DNA of 33,889 nt, from the NCBI GenBank assembly GCA_012270795.1, contig JAAXHO010000133.1, positions 1 through 33,889 of the forward strand, given 5' to 3'. The translations under genes were made by a program, and so were the position numbers. The first letter of the stretch is position 1; every line of letters starts with the position of its first letter. This DNA is from Candidatus Poribacteria bacterium (GTDB taxonomy: Bacteria; Poribacteria; WGA-4E; WGA-3G). The notes below the pieces were generated by a model. That model ran no database searches and was not told where the DNA came from. It was given only the letters and a program-made list of their open reading frames with translations. This document shows, piece after piece, positions 1-8,863 of this stretch.

Positions 1-313
1 CCGGGAGGTCGCTCCTACCGAAGGGAGGAACTCCAATCAGCAACAACAATAGAATTCCTTAATGAGACAATATTTATTAGAATTGGTATTAGATCAATTC
101 TTAACTTAAATTTAATAAAAGGAGACCACAATGTTTAATAAAACAGGACTTACGCATTCCTCCTTGATAGGGGTGTTAAAAAGCTTTTATTTCTGTTATT
201 TATCTCCCCATACATTATCGCTATGGGGATTGGGCCCCACCCCCTAAACCTCCCTTATCAGAGGGACTTTTAAAAGGAAATACGTAAGTCCTACACAAAA
301 TAGGAACCAATTC
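1..313. repeat. Intergenic repeat region with a MITE-like inverted repeat
   Basis: No gene is visible. Bases 1-20 are the end of a palindromic repeat (GGTCGCTCCTACC half). Bases 52-93 are one copy of a 42-bp direct repeat whose other copy is at 3341-3382 with one mismatch. Bases 145-292 look like a small non-autonomous element of about 148 bp: AGGACTTACGCATTCC at 145-160 is mirrored by GGAAATACGTAAGTCCT at 276-292, with no ORF inside. Related ends recur at 4681, 8608, 14800 and 15277-15397. Confidence 0.6.
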
Positions 314-3039
314 ATGAAAACAACACTATATTTCACACTAACATTATTTACTTGGACAATGCTCGCTTTTGTACCGAATAGCCTCTCAGAAGAAGTGGAA
401 AGACCTATTGTCAGAGTCATCTATTTTACCCCAAACGATGTTAAACCACAACCTGATATAAACGAACAGATAGATACACAAGTAAAACGGGTGCAAACAC
501 TATTTGCAGATTTGATGGAAGCTCACGGGTTCGAGAGAAAAACACTCATATTTGAAGAAGCGGCGGGAAAGGTCGTCGTTCATCATCGGCAGGGAACCCG
601 GAACGATAAATATTACCAAAAGGACCCTAATTCTGTTTGGTATGAATTCCCTATAGCGTCTGACCCTTTAAAAGATTATTACCTCGTCTTTCTTGATATT
701 GATACGGAATCACCTGACAATACTTTATGTGGATACGGTTATAATGCTACTGCATATAAAGGTGGAATGTTACCTACCTCTGGTGTATGCGGTGAAGGTG
801 ATCTCGGAATTAATGTCATTGCTCATGAACTTGCACATGGATTTGGATTGGCACATGATGATCGATCCGATAGCGATGCTCAACGAATATATTTATATTC
901 TATTGACAGAATGATCACTGCCTATTGTGCTGCAGCATGGTTTGATAATCACCCCGCATTTAACGATGGCATCATTCAACGCAATAACAATACCAAAGTA
1001 AGAATGCTTGAACCAGAACTCGCATCACCCCAAATACAATACGCCTACGACTTGAGATAACAGACCCTGATGGAATTCAGATAGTCAAACTAATATCACC
1101 CCATAGTAGCGGAGACTATAAGCTGTGGGATTGTATAGAATTTTATAGTGCTACAGATGCCACCGTTGAATTCGTTACAAACCAATTACCATATTATACT
1201 AACAATATCATTCTTAGAATGTTAGATGGTTCTGGAAACTATATAGAGAAAAAGTTCACCCTTACAGATCCACTCCCGTTCTCTCCCGAAAAAGAAATCC
1301 GCATCCCAGATCCAAATTTAGCTGCAGCTATCCGTGATCAAATTGGAGGCACAATCACGACACACACAATAGAATATCTTACGGAAATTAATGCCAATAG
1401 CAAAGGGATAAAAGACCTTACAGGGCTTGAACATGCACAAGACCTCATGACACTATCCCTTTCTCTGAACGATATTTCAGATATTACTTCGCTTTCAAAG
1501 TGTACCCGACTACATTGGTTGCTTATTGATTATAACAGAATTTCAGATTTTACTCCGTTGTCAAAGTTAGTACATTTGAATGTATTAGAGCTTAGCGGTA
1601 CCGGTATAACGGATGTCTCCATACTGAAGGACTTGATATACCTTAATTATTTGGCTCTTAAAATCAACGGAATATCGGATGTCTCCCCACTGGCAGCACA
1701 TAAAAGACTGAAAAATTTATTTCTTGATTTTAATGACATTGCGGATATTTCGCCATTATCGGTACTTACACAACTGACTGGACTGTATATTACCAATAAT
1801 GCTATATCATATCTATCCCCACTTTCAAAACTAACCCAGCTGCGAATTTTAGAATTGGATAACAACAAAATCAATGATGTTAGCCCCCTTGCTGAATTGG
1901 TAAACCTTAAAAGGTTACATCTTACGGGCAATCCGATTCAGGACACAAAACCACTCTTTGATCTATTACGAAGAAATCCAAGTATGGAAATATATCTAAA
2001 CGACCTGACCAGCGTGTTAAAGTTACCTACAACAGATCCAACGCCACCTCCAATAGATCAGTCCCCCCAAAAAGTTATCCTTAGCGAGTTTATGTTTGAG
2101 TCTGCGGGTGGAAAAGACTCGCTTCCGCAATGGATTGAGGTCTATAACAGCAGCAGCTCAGCAGTAAATCTTCGGGGATGGAAACTCCACTGGAAACGGC
2201 TGCAGCCTTCACTTTTAGAAACGACAACTACGTTTAAAAAGGACTTTATCATTCCGCCCCAACAACCGAGATTGATTGTTACCACTTTGGGAAGACGCTC
2301 AGGGGGCAGCAACCTTTCAGATGCCTCTGTTTATCAACTGGACGTTTTGCATGCAGAGGAACTTGCACAAGATGATATAGCAAATCACAATCGCCTCATT
2401 ACCCGTGGCGGTTTCTCCCTCAAACTGCTAAATTCTGAAGATGTCCTGATTGACCAGATTGGCACACTTAGCAATGACAAACAGACATGGGAACTTCCGG
2501 TATGCTTGATTGACGGTGTTCACAGTTCTCTGATACGCCGTTTTGATGAAGGTGTGCCGCGTTCGGGGATAGAAAGAAGCGGTTGGATGCGCGCGTATGA
2601 CGCGATACACCTTATCAGAGGGACTTACTACGGAAGTCAGTATGATCTCAGCACGCCAGGGTACCGACGTGGCAAACCTTTACCTGTGGAACTCTCGCAA
2701 TTCTCAGCAAAGTTCGTTAAGGATGAGGTGGTTATCAACTGGATAACGGAAACTGAACTTGATAATGCCGGTTTCAACATATACCGCAGTACCTCTCCAA
2801 CAAAGAACTTCCAACGCATCAATACCAAGTTGATCCAAGGTGCTGGTACTACGGGTGAAAGAAACACATACCAATTCATTGACAAAACCGCTAAACCCGA
2901 TGTCGCGTACTACTATCGAATTGAGGACGTAGATTTCTCAGGCACGCGTGGGATATTCACAACGTATCGACTCCGTGGTGTTATCACACCGACTGGTAAA
3001 ATCACAACTACATGGGGAACACTCAAAGATAATAGATAA
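314..3039 (+). pseudogene. Frameshifted secreted metzincin-LRR-lamin tail protein
   Basis: Two ORFs (314-1060 and 1219-3039) form one gene split by a one-base shift. In the first frame there is a signal peptide (about residues 1-25) and a zinc metalloprotease motif HELAHGFGLAHD (HExxHxxGxxH, metzincin type) at about nt 829-864. In the other frame, reading from nt 1033 through the gap, the product continues sensibly (IRLRLEITDPDGIQIVKL) into eight or nine SDS22/internalin-like leucine-rich repeats (about nt 1420-1990), a lamin-tail domain (about 2080-2640) and a fibronectin-III-like end. Adding one C to the CCCC run at 1028-1031 restores a single frame giving LASPPNTIRLRLE. It could be a sequencing error or a real mutation. 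The C-terminus carries GKITTTWGTLK, a motif shared with the 13121 and 13940 genes. Likely an extracellular protease/adhesin. Confidence 0.75.
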
Positions 3040-3445
3040 CCAAAGTACCATATAGTAGCATAAACTCCCAGTTTGTACATTGGAACATCAGAAGCATTCA
3101 ATTGTCGAGTTTCGTAGTTGTTAGAAAGGCTTCTAACCCCGATTTGAAGAACCATTCCATAAAATCGGGTTAGAAACCTATCCAAAAAAAGAGGATATTC
3201 TTAAATTGACACTTATGGTTTCGCTTCGCTCTACCCGGGGAATGCTATATAGCATTCATCCCGTTGATTTCTTGATTTCTTGGTCACGACCTTGTGGTTG
3301 CACCTACAGAAGAGAGGTACCCAAGCCAGCAGTAAAAATGGAATTCCTTAATGAGACAATATTTTTTAGAATTGGTATTAGAAAAACAGGGATAGTGATG
3401 ATGAAAAGCACTGTCCCATTGTGATACAAGAGTTCATCTGGTGCG
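3040..3445. repeat. Intergenic repeat region downstream of the metzincin gene
   Basis: No gene is supported; the open frames here run over repeats. GAAGCATTCAATTGTCGA (3091-3108) is one end of a repeat family seen at 15825, 22884, 22983 and 32344. About 3130-3177 is an inverted repeat around TTCTAACCCCGATT / AATCGGGTTAGAA. About 3232-3310 is a degraded copy of the GTAGGAGCGACC palindromic repeat. 3341-3382 is the second copy of the 42-bp direct repeat at 52-93, so the preceding gene lies between direct repeats. Confidence 0.6.
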
Positions 3446-3988
3446 TCAATGGGTCCGCCAACCGCTTTTGTAGTAGGATTGTATTACCCCGTTACCGTCT
3501 TTATCTGTTGTGATGCGAACAACTTCTTTGTCTGCATTGTTGTAGACGACTATTGTCCCGTTGTCTCCATTTTCGGTAGTGTCGTCTTTATCTGCTGCGA
3601 TGCGAGCCACGACTTTTCCTTCCTTGTTGTGGACGACGAGTATCCCGTCTCCATTTTCGGTAGTGCCGATACCTGCCACTATTCCTTCTGTCTCGTTTAA
3701 GATGACGAGTATCCCCCCGTCCCCATTTTCGGTAGTGCCGATACCTACCATTGTTTTTCCTGCATTGTTGTAGACCGAGATAGCCCCGCTATCTTCATAG
3801 TCATCAAGGGTGATAACACGATTTCCTTGTTTGTTGACAACTTCCAGCTCTCTACAAACGATTTTATCAATGATCTGTTCGTTTTGTTGAGCGTTTGTCG
3901 TGAAGCTGCCGAGTGATGCGAGTATGTATCCTGCGATAGTGAATAAACAGCCGAATAGCATGTATCCTGCTTTTTGCTTAAATTTCAT
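3446..3988 (-). CDS. Small secreted repeat protein, unknown function
   Basis: 180 residues. An N-terminal hydrophobic segment (about residues 9-30) looks like a signal peptide or anchor. It is followed by IIDKIVCRELEVVNKQGNRV and then four imperfect units of about 25 residues built on [IL]xVxNxxGKxVxxI with TTENGDG-type turns (Asn/Gly/Asp-rich). The repetition is also visible in the DNA as recurring CCATTTTCGGTAGT. I do not recognise a function; the regular pattern suggests a beta-rich extracellular fold. AAGGAG precedes the ATG by 9 nt. The same N-terminal block occurs in the 72-residue protein at 8179-8397 and a C-terminal block in the remnant at 8680-8863, so this is a multicopy family in the genome. 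Confidence 0.7.
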   Translation of the reverse strand: MKFKQKAGYMLFGCLFTIAGYILASLGSFTTNAQQNEQIIDKIVCRELEVVNKQGNRVITLDDYEDSGAISVYNNAGKTMVGIGTTENGDGGILVILNETEGIVAGIGTTENGDGILVVHNKEGKVVARIAADKDDTTENGDNGTIVVYNNADKEVVRITTDKDGNGVIQSYYKSGWRTH

Positions 3989-4076
3989 TTGTATTTCTCC
4001 TTTTTAATGATATGGTTTGTTGTCTTTGTGTGTGTTTGGTATTGCTACCCAGATTCCGATTCCGCATCAATAAATA

Positions 4077-4106
4077 ATTATATCGTTATTGTAGGTTAGG
4101 TTTCAA
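4077..4106 (-). promoter_or_regulatory. Sigma70-type promoter for the 3446-3988 gene
   Basis: On the minus strand TTGAAA (4106-4101) and TATAAT (4082-4077) are separated by 18 nt, upstream of the ATG at 3988. Transcription would start near 4070, giving a leader of about 80 nt. Confidence 0.5.
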
Positions 4107-4321
4107 GCAATTTGTGCTGAATAGTCTGTATGTGTATGCATAACGTTGTAACACCTCAGGTGAAAATTATCATATAGTCTGTTTACATAGTCTGTTTACA
4201 CAATTATTACCGAAGTCAATACACGCGGTGACTGCCACAGGTTTTGAGTTGAAACTATTTTTGTTTATCATCGCAACAAATATAAACAACTTTATGGCGA
4301 TAGGTAGTAACTTGGGTTATT
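4107..4321. other. Non-coding gap with one repeat end
   Basis: Together with 3989-4106 this is a gene-free stretch of about 330 bp. Apart from the promoter, the only recognisable item is ATAGGTAGTAACTTGGGTTAT at 4300-4320, the inverse of the AACCCAAGTTGCTACCTAT repeat ends at 15544 and 15757. It directly abuts the stop codon of the next gene. Confidence 0.4.
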
Positions 4322-4657
4322 TTACCTTAAGTTTTTACCTTTATTGCCCCGCCAACGTTTGGCATTATGATCATACTGAAATGTGAATTCAGTAACATGC
4401 TCAACCCGTCTCTGTATTAGGCTTGAAGGGAATGCATAGACTGTCACCTCAGCCTCCCTTGTCTTGAGTGCCTCATTGTAATCGCCCCATTCTATTTTCC
4501 GCACTTCAACATCATCCCTTTCAACACCAAGGATCGTATATGCGTAATTCTCTTTGATGACCTCTTTTGCCACCGAGTCGCTCGGTTTTTTAGGTCCACA
4601 TCCAACCAAAAACAGAGCGATTAGAATACATCCTGATAGCGCAAATTTCATTCTCAT
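4322..4657 (-). CDS. Small lipoprotein, unknown function
   Basis: 111 residues. The N-terminus is a lipoprotein signal: basic start, hydrophobic core and lipobox LVGC at about residues 17-20, so the mature protein would be lipid-anchored. The remainder (about 90 residues) is charged, with an alternating pattern (EAEVTVYAFP, EHVTEFTFQYD) suggesting a small alpha/beta fold and ending in a basic tail KRWRGNKGKNLR. AAAGGAG lies 7 nt before the ATG at 4657 and supports this start. No family is recognised. It stands alone between the two secreted-protein genes on the same strand. Confidence 0.65.
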   Translation of the reverse strand: MRMKFALSGCILIALFLVGCGPKKPSDSVAKEVIKENYAYTILGVERDDVEVRKIEWGDYNEALKTREAEVTVYAFPSSLIQRRVEHVTEFTFQYDHNAKRWRGNKGKNLR

Positions 4658-4680
4658 AGATTTATCTCCTTTATATAACA

Positions 4681-4700
4681 GGACTTACATGCCAATTATA
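4681..4700 (+). repeat. Single AGGACTTAC repeat end
   Basis: AGGACTTACATGCCAATTAT at 4681-4700 resembles AGGACTTAAGCCAATTATG at 8608 and the ends of the 145-292 element. No partner end is visible nearby. Confidence 0.4.
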
Positions 4701-4771
4701 TGCATTAAAATAGATTTATCAAGTTATAACTTTGTTTTTTGATTTAGCGATTATAGAATTAATTTTTGATA

Positions 4772-7700
4772 TTATTTCCGTATTAACATCTTCCGCGTTG
4801 CAGAAAATTCACCTGCTGTTAATGTATAAAAATACACGCCGCTTGCAACAGGTTCACCAATGTCATTTCTACCATCCCAATGGATAGCACGGCTGCGGCT
4901 CTGGTAGATACCAACGGGCTTGTGTCCCAACGCTAAAGCCCGTACGATTTTACCATCAAGAGTATAGATTGTCAAGGTCACCTCCGCTGGTTCGGATAAT
5001 TGATACGGTATCCAGGTTTCAGGGTTGAACGGGTTCGGATAGTTCGGCAACAACATTGTCTTTTCAGGGGTAAGGACTATTAGCAACCGTTCAAGATTCG
5101 CAATTCCCTTTTGGAAAGCGAATGATCCATCATCTTCAACACGTGCTTGGGCTATCCACATTTGAACGGTTGCGGGTTCTAACCCCTTTATGTCTTTTGT
5201 TGCGATAGTAGTAGGTGCGGACATGATTTCCGATTCACCGAAATGTTGTGCGACAAGGATAAGGTCTAAGATATTGATTTTACCATCACTATTTACATCG
5301 GTTCGCAAGTCGGAGGTTCCTGTCTTGCCAAAATCTTGCGAAATGAGAACCAAATCTAAAATGCTTACGGATCCGTCTTCATTGACATCCCAAAGTAGCG
5401 TGCCTTTCAACATAAGCGAGAGATAAAGGGGACCGGCAGGGATTTCTCTACCTATGCTATCAGCGAGTCTAAAGTTATTCAACCGCAATTGTGTTTTACC
5501 CCCGGCTTTTGCTGCGAAAGTTAATGACAAAAGCAAACCTGTACCGCTCACACTGTTGCCGTTGTGTGTTACGTTACTGATATCTGTAATTTTACCGATC
5601 TGATTATCAATTGTGCCTTGCTGAAACAAGGTTACAGCACCCGCAGACTCCAGGAAATAGCCGTTATTCACCTCAAGTACTTCGAGAAGTAAGCGGTCAA
5701 AAGCAACATCAAATTGCCACCCCGCTAAATCGGTCACATTTTCTGCGTATAGGTCAACAGTAAAAATTTCAGCTGCGGCGAACACACCATTAGAAAGAAC
5801 ATAATTGGATAGAGCATATCCGACACCCGCAAAAGGTAGTATTGTATATTCTGCGTCAGCTTGGAAGCCAAAGTATCCACTCCATCTACCTGTGCCATTA
5901 CTCACAGCGACTAACAGTGTATTTTGACCTTGCTTTAGCGTGACAGGAAAAGCCCTTTGGTAATCGTAAGCATTGTAATATACGATTTTCTCATGAACCA
6001 GCTTGCCATTCAGCCAAACCTTGAGCGCGTCATCATGCCCAACAAACATCCTTGTGTGCTGTTCTTTTGGCGAATCTATGGAGATAGAGCCGTAAATGAC
6101 ACGTGAGTTTCCGTCCCAACCGATAGCACTTACCATTCCGTTTATGTTGTTTGCGGCACTTGGTGAAATTTTTAGGGGAGTCCACGCATAGTCGCCAACG
6201 ATATCCCCTGGTGATGCCCCGTGTATCGAGATTTGTTGTTCTGTAACAGTTCCACCACTGACTTTTGCCAATAGGTCTGTTGTTCTGTTGAGATGTTCAT
6301 CTGGCAACAGGACCCATAACCAAGGTCCCTCTATTTTGGAACTGCCGCGTGTTGGATCTAAGTTGGCAGCTGAATCGTCGGGAGATGTTACGGGTTGCCC
6401 TGGATCCACGCTAATGCTCTCAAAAAACTTTTTATGTTCTTCTTTGGCAGCGTCTATCCAGGCAGGAAGTGTGCCTAATCGGTGTTCCAGTTGTGCTTCG
6501 TAAAGTGACGAAGGGTGAACGTGGGTGCCGAATCCTTCAACGTAAGCGTTGCGCGGGATCAAACAGCCCAATGTTTTGTATCCGATCATATTTGCTTGTG
6601 TTGCAGCGAAGTTGTATCCACCAGGATTCCACAAGTTAAAGGTGCTGCTGTCTGCTACCGTGTTATTCCAGCGTGTGTAGCCGTCAAGATGATGCGGTAA
6701 ACTACCGACACCGCCACCACTTGCCTGATGATTGAGACTGTAGTAATTATCAAACAAGGTATGACGGGGTTGCGCGCCGTGTGTATCGGGTCCGTTTATG
6801 AATTGACCGCCTACATGCCATACAACACTTCCTGCCGCGTAATGCGACACGGCTGCACCGTGCACCATGCCTCTGTCCGTCCAATCTTCTAAAAAGGCTG
6901 TGAGGCAATATGTTGAACCAAATATATTCCCTAAATTATGTCCGAATCTACCATCAACGATATTACTAACAGCAGTCGTCCCATAAGAATGGCCGATAAA
7001 ATAGGAATCAATTACATTAGAAATCCGACAACGGCGAATCCATGAATGTGCGGTCTCCCATAATGAAATGCCTCCACGTCCACCTTGAACTAAATGCTCA
7101 TAAACTTCATCAAAACTACCATCAATATGGAGATCTTCAAAACCGATACCCTCTTGTAAATCAATCCAATGTACAACCATACCGTTACTTAGATGGGTTA
7201 CAACGGGTGCTTTTAAATAGACAAGGTTTCCTTCAATTCTATCAATCTCATGATATTCTCTAAGTGTAATCCCTTCACGGATTCGAGTATACGACTCAGG
7301 GAAATCAGACGTAGGTTGTGAGGAATATTTCTCAAAATCCTCCCCACGAAGACCAAACCCTCTGATCGCAATATATTTACGGTTTATCAAATTGGTTGCG
7401 TTATACACCTCAAAGGACTTTGTTCCACTGGGGTATGCCCCTTTGACGTTTGTTTTTGACCCCCAATCAAATTCAGCGTTGATTGTTCCAAATAAAAATG
7501 GTGAATTTGACTCTATGGTACTATATGCCTTAATAGTTGTTCCGCCGTTGTCTGCGCCTTGCGCGCCACTGCCACGTACGATTGTATGATGCCCTGCAAT
7601 GACAAACGGCTCTTTTATATCGTCATCAAGTAAGACATCGTATTGTCCGGGTGGGAAAAACACGATACAACTACCGGCAGATGCCGCGTCAAGTGTTGCT

Positions 7701-7969
7701 CTGATAGCAGCCGTATCTGACTTATTATCGTCGGGGACAGCTCCGTAATCGGTCACATTATAGATTGGATAGTCAAAATCTTCAGGTATGCCTTCTGTCC
7801 CATTTTTATAGCCTGCGTAAGAATGATCAATTAGATCGGGGGTGCCCGCGGGGACAGGTTCTCCGATAAATTTCTTCCAGATGTTCGGTGTGAGTTGTGC
7901 TGATGCAAGCGGAATTAGGAACAGGAATAACAATACAGCGACTGTGCAATTTTTTATTTTGTTGATCAT
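4772..7969 (-). CDS. Secreted pectate-lyase-like protein with cohesin, dockerin and C-terminal sorting-type domain
   Basis: 1065 residues. Order of parts: signal peptide (1-25); a right-handed beta-helix start typical of the pectate lyase superfamily (YNVTDYGAVPDDNKSDTAAI followed by IVFFPPGQYDV, about 67-112) running to about 480; a jelly-roll-like region with KVWLNGKLVHEK and FPVTLKQGQNTLLVAV (about 560-710), as in carbohydrate-binding or PA14-like modules; a cohesin-like domain (about 723-850, IFTVDLYAENVTDLAGWQFD); a dockerin with two Ca-binding repeats (DVNEDGSVSILDL and DVNSDGKINILDL, about 858-915); and a C-terminal FlgD/T9SS-like domain starting YPNPFNPETWIPYQL (about 971-1065). It probably acts outside the cell on polysaccharide; the substrate cannot be told. 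GAGGAGG lies about 11 nt before the ATG. Confidence 0.8.
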   Translation of the reverse strand: MINKIKNCTVAVLLFLFLIPLASAQLTPNIWKKFIGEPVPAGTPDLIDHSYAGYKNGTEGIPEDFDYPIYNVTDYGAVPDDNKSDTAAIRATLDAASAGSCIVFFPPGQYDVLLDDDIKEPFVIAGHHTIVRGSGAQGADNGGTTIKAYSTIESNSPFLFGTINAEFDWGSKTNVKGAYPSGTKSFEVYNATNLINRKYIAIRGFGLRGEDFEKYSSQPTSDFPESYTRIREGITLREYHEIDRIEGNLVYLKAPVVTHLSNGMVVHWIDLQEGIGFEDLHIDGSFDEVYEHLVQGGRGGISLWETAHSWIRRCRISNVIDSYFIGHSYGTTAVSNIVDGRFGHNLGNIFGSTYCLTAFLEDWTDRGMVHGAAVSHYAAGSVVWHVGGQFINGPDTHGAQPRHTLFDNYYSLNHQASGGGVGSLPHHLDGYTRWNNTVADSSTFNLWNPGGYNFAATQANMIGYKTLGCLIPRNAYVEGFGTHVHPSSLYEAQLEHRLGTLPAWIDAAKEEHKKFFESISVDPGQPVTSPDDSAANLDPTRGSSKIEGPWLWVLLPDEHLNRTTDLLAKVSGGTVTEQQISIHGASPGDIVGDYAWTPLKISPSAANNINGMVSAIGWDGNSRVIYGSISIDSPKEQHTRMFVGHDDALKVWLNGKLVHEKIVYYNAYDYQRAFPVTLKQGQNTLLVAVSNGTGRWSGYFGFQADAEYTILPFAGVGYALSNYVLSNGVFAAAEIFTVDLYAENVTDLAGWQFDVAFDRLLLEVLEVNNGYFLESAGAVTLFQQGTIDNQIGKITDISNVTHNGNSVSGTGLLLSLTFAAKAGGKTQLRLNNFRLADSIGREIPAGPLYLSLMLKGTLLWDVNEDGSVSILDLVLISQDFGKTGTSDLRTDVNSDGKINILDLILVAQHFGESEIMSAPTTIATKDIKGLEPATVQMWIAQARVEDDGSFAFQKGIANLERLLIVLTPEKTMLLPNYPNPFNPETWIPYQLSEPAEVTLTIYTLDGKIVRALALGHKPVGIYQSRSRAIHWDGRNDIGEPVASGVYFYTLTAGEFSATRKMLIRK

Positions 7970-8178
7970 GGTCTGCTTGTCCTCCTCTAGGAATTCATAT
8001 AGAAATTCATAAGTTATTTTCAGATAAAAGACTTTTCTTTTGTAAACTCAACCTGACGGTCGTGACCAGAAACCACTCCTACCATAACATTTCAACAAAT
8101 GGCATCTTATTTTATAAAAAGGTATTATACATTCCTGGCCTCATTTAATGCTTCTCCCTGTCTGTTATGCAAAATCAT

Positions 8179-8397
8179 CTATCCACCGATCTGAGTTCCC
8201 TTTATGACAGCCATCGTTGTCCCAAAACTATTGACAACTTTTATTTTCTTACACACGATTTCGTCTATGACGCTGTTTGTGTTCTCTTGTCCGTGTGCGG
8301 TTAGTGGTTGGTGATTTGTAAGCGATGCAAGGAAGTATCCCACAAGTGTAAATATACATCCAATAAACATGTAAAGTAGTTTTTGCTTGGTATTCAT
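8179..8397 (-). CDS. Short secreted protein related to the 3446-3988 family
   Basis: 72 residues. It has the same N-terminal plan as the 180-residue protein at 3446-3988: hydrophobic segment (about 8-26) then VIDEIVCKKIKVVNSFGTTM, against IIDKIVCRELEVVNKQGNRV there. It stops after about 20 more residues and has none of the Gly/Asn-rich repeats, so it is either a natural short member or a truncated copy. AGGGAGA precedes the ATG at a normal distance, so translation is plausible. Function unknown. Confidence 0.55.
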   Translation of the reverse strand: MNTKQKLLYMFIGCIFTLVGYFLASLTNHQPLTAHGQENTNSVIDEIVCKKIKVVNSFGTTMAVIKGTQIGG

Positions 8398-8679
8398 AGG
8401 TGTATCTCCCTTTGGTCATAGTGATTTATGTGTGGGTTTGCCTGTTGTCACATTTGGCAAACAAACATGTGAAGTGTAGTTTCCGTAGTTATTGCAGCTT
8501 CTGCATTGTTTAATTTTTGGGGTGTTATGTCTGGCTGCAAATTCAAGATGTGTTGTTTTTTCTGCAGTTTCCGCAGCCGTCACCTGCACATTAGGTGGGT
8601 GTTCTAAATTAGGACTTAAGCCAATTATGTTTTACTTCACACAATGTTCTTTCACGAGTCAAAGGAGAGTCAAACGATT
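8398..8679. other. Non-coding gap
   Basis: No convincing gene on either strand. The one recognisable item is AGGACTTAAGCCAATTATG at 8608-8626, a single end of the AGGACTTACGCA repeat family. Confidence 0.4.
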
Positions 8680-8863
8680 TTAGCGAGGTGGTGAAGTTCC
8701 TGTCCATTTGCCAGCACCATTAAAAATTTCCACAAAACCGCCATCAGGGCCAGTACCTATGCAAGTAACGCGTATGCCTGCATTGTTCCAGCTTTTCACA
8801 AAGTCACGATATAGAGCAGCGTCTATCTGAGTAAGGCGTATACCTGTATCGTTAATATTACAC
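8680..8863 (-). pseudogene. C-terminal remnant of the small secreted repeat family
   Basis: Reading in the frame that runs through the end of the upstream CRTAC1-like gene, the segment after that gene's stop encodes GIRLTQIDAALYRDFVKSWN, then NAGIRVTCIGTGPDGGFVEI and FNGAGKWTGT before a stop. The NNAG, IGTGPDGG and FNGAGK pieces match the repeat style of the 3446-3988 protein (YNNAGKTMVGIGTTENGDGG). There is no start or signal peptide, so this looks like the tail of a lost copy, directly abutting the end of the 8864-10558 gene. Confidence 0.45.

Noticed and set aside
3206-3424. 72-codon plus-strand ORF
   Set aside because: It runs through dispersed repeat sequence with no ribosome binding site or protein-like composition.
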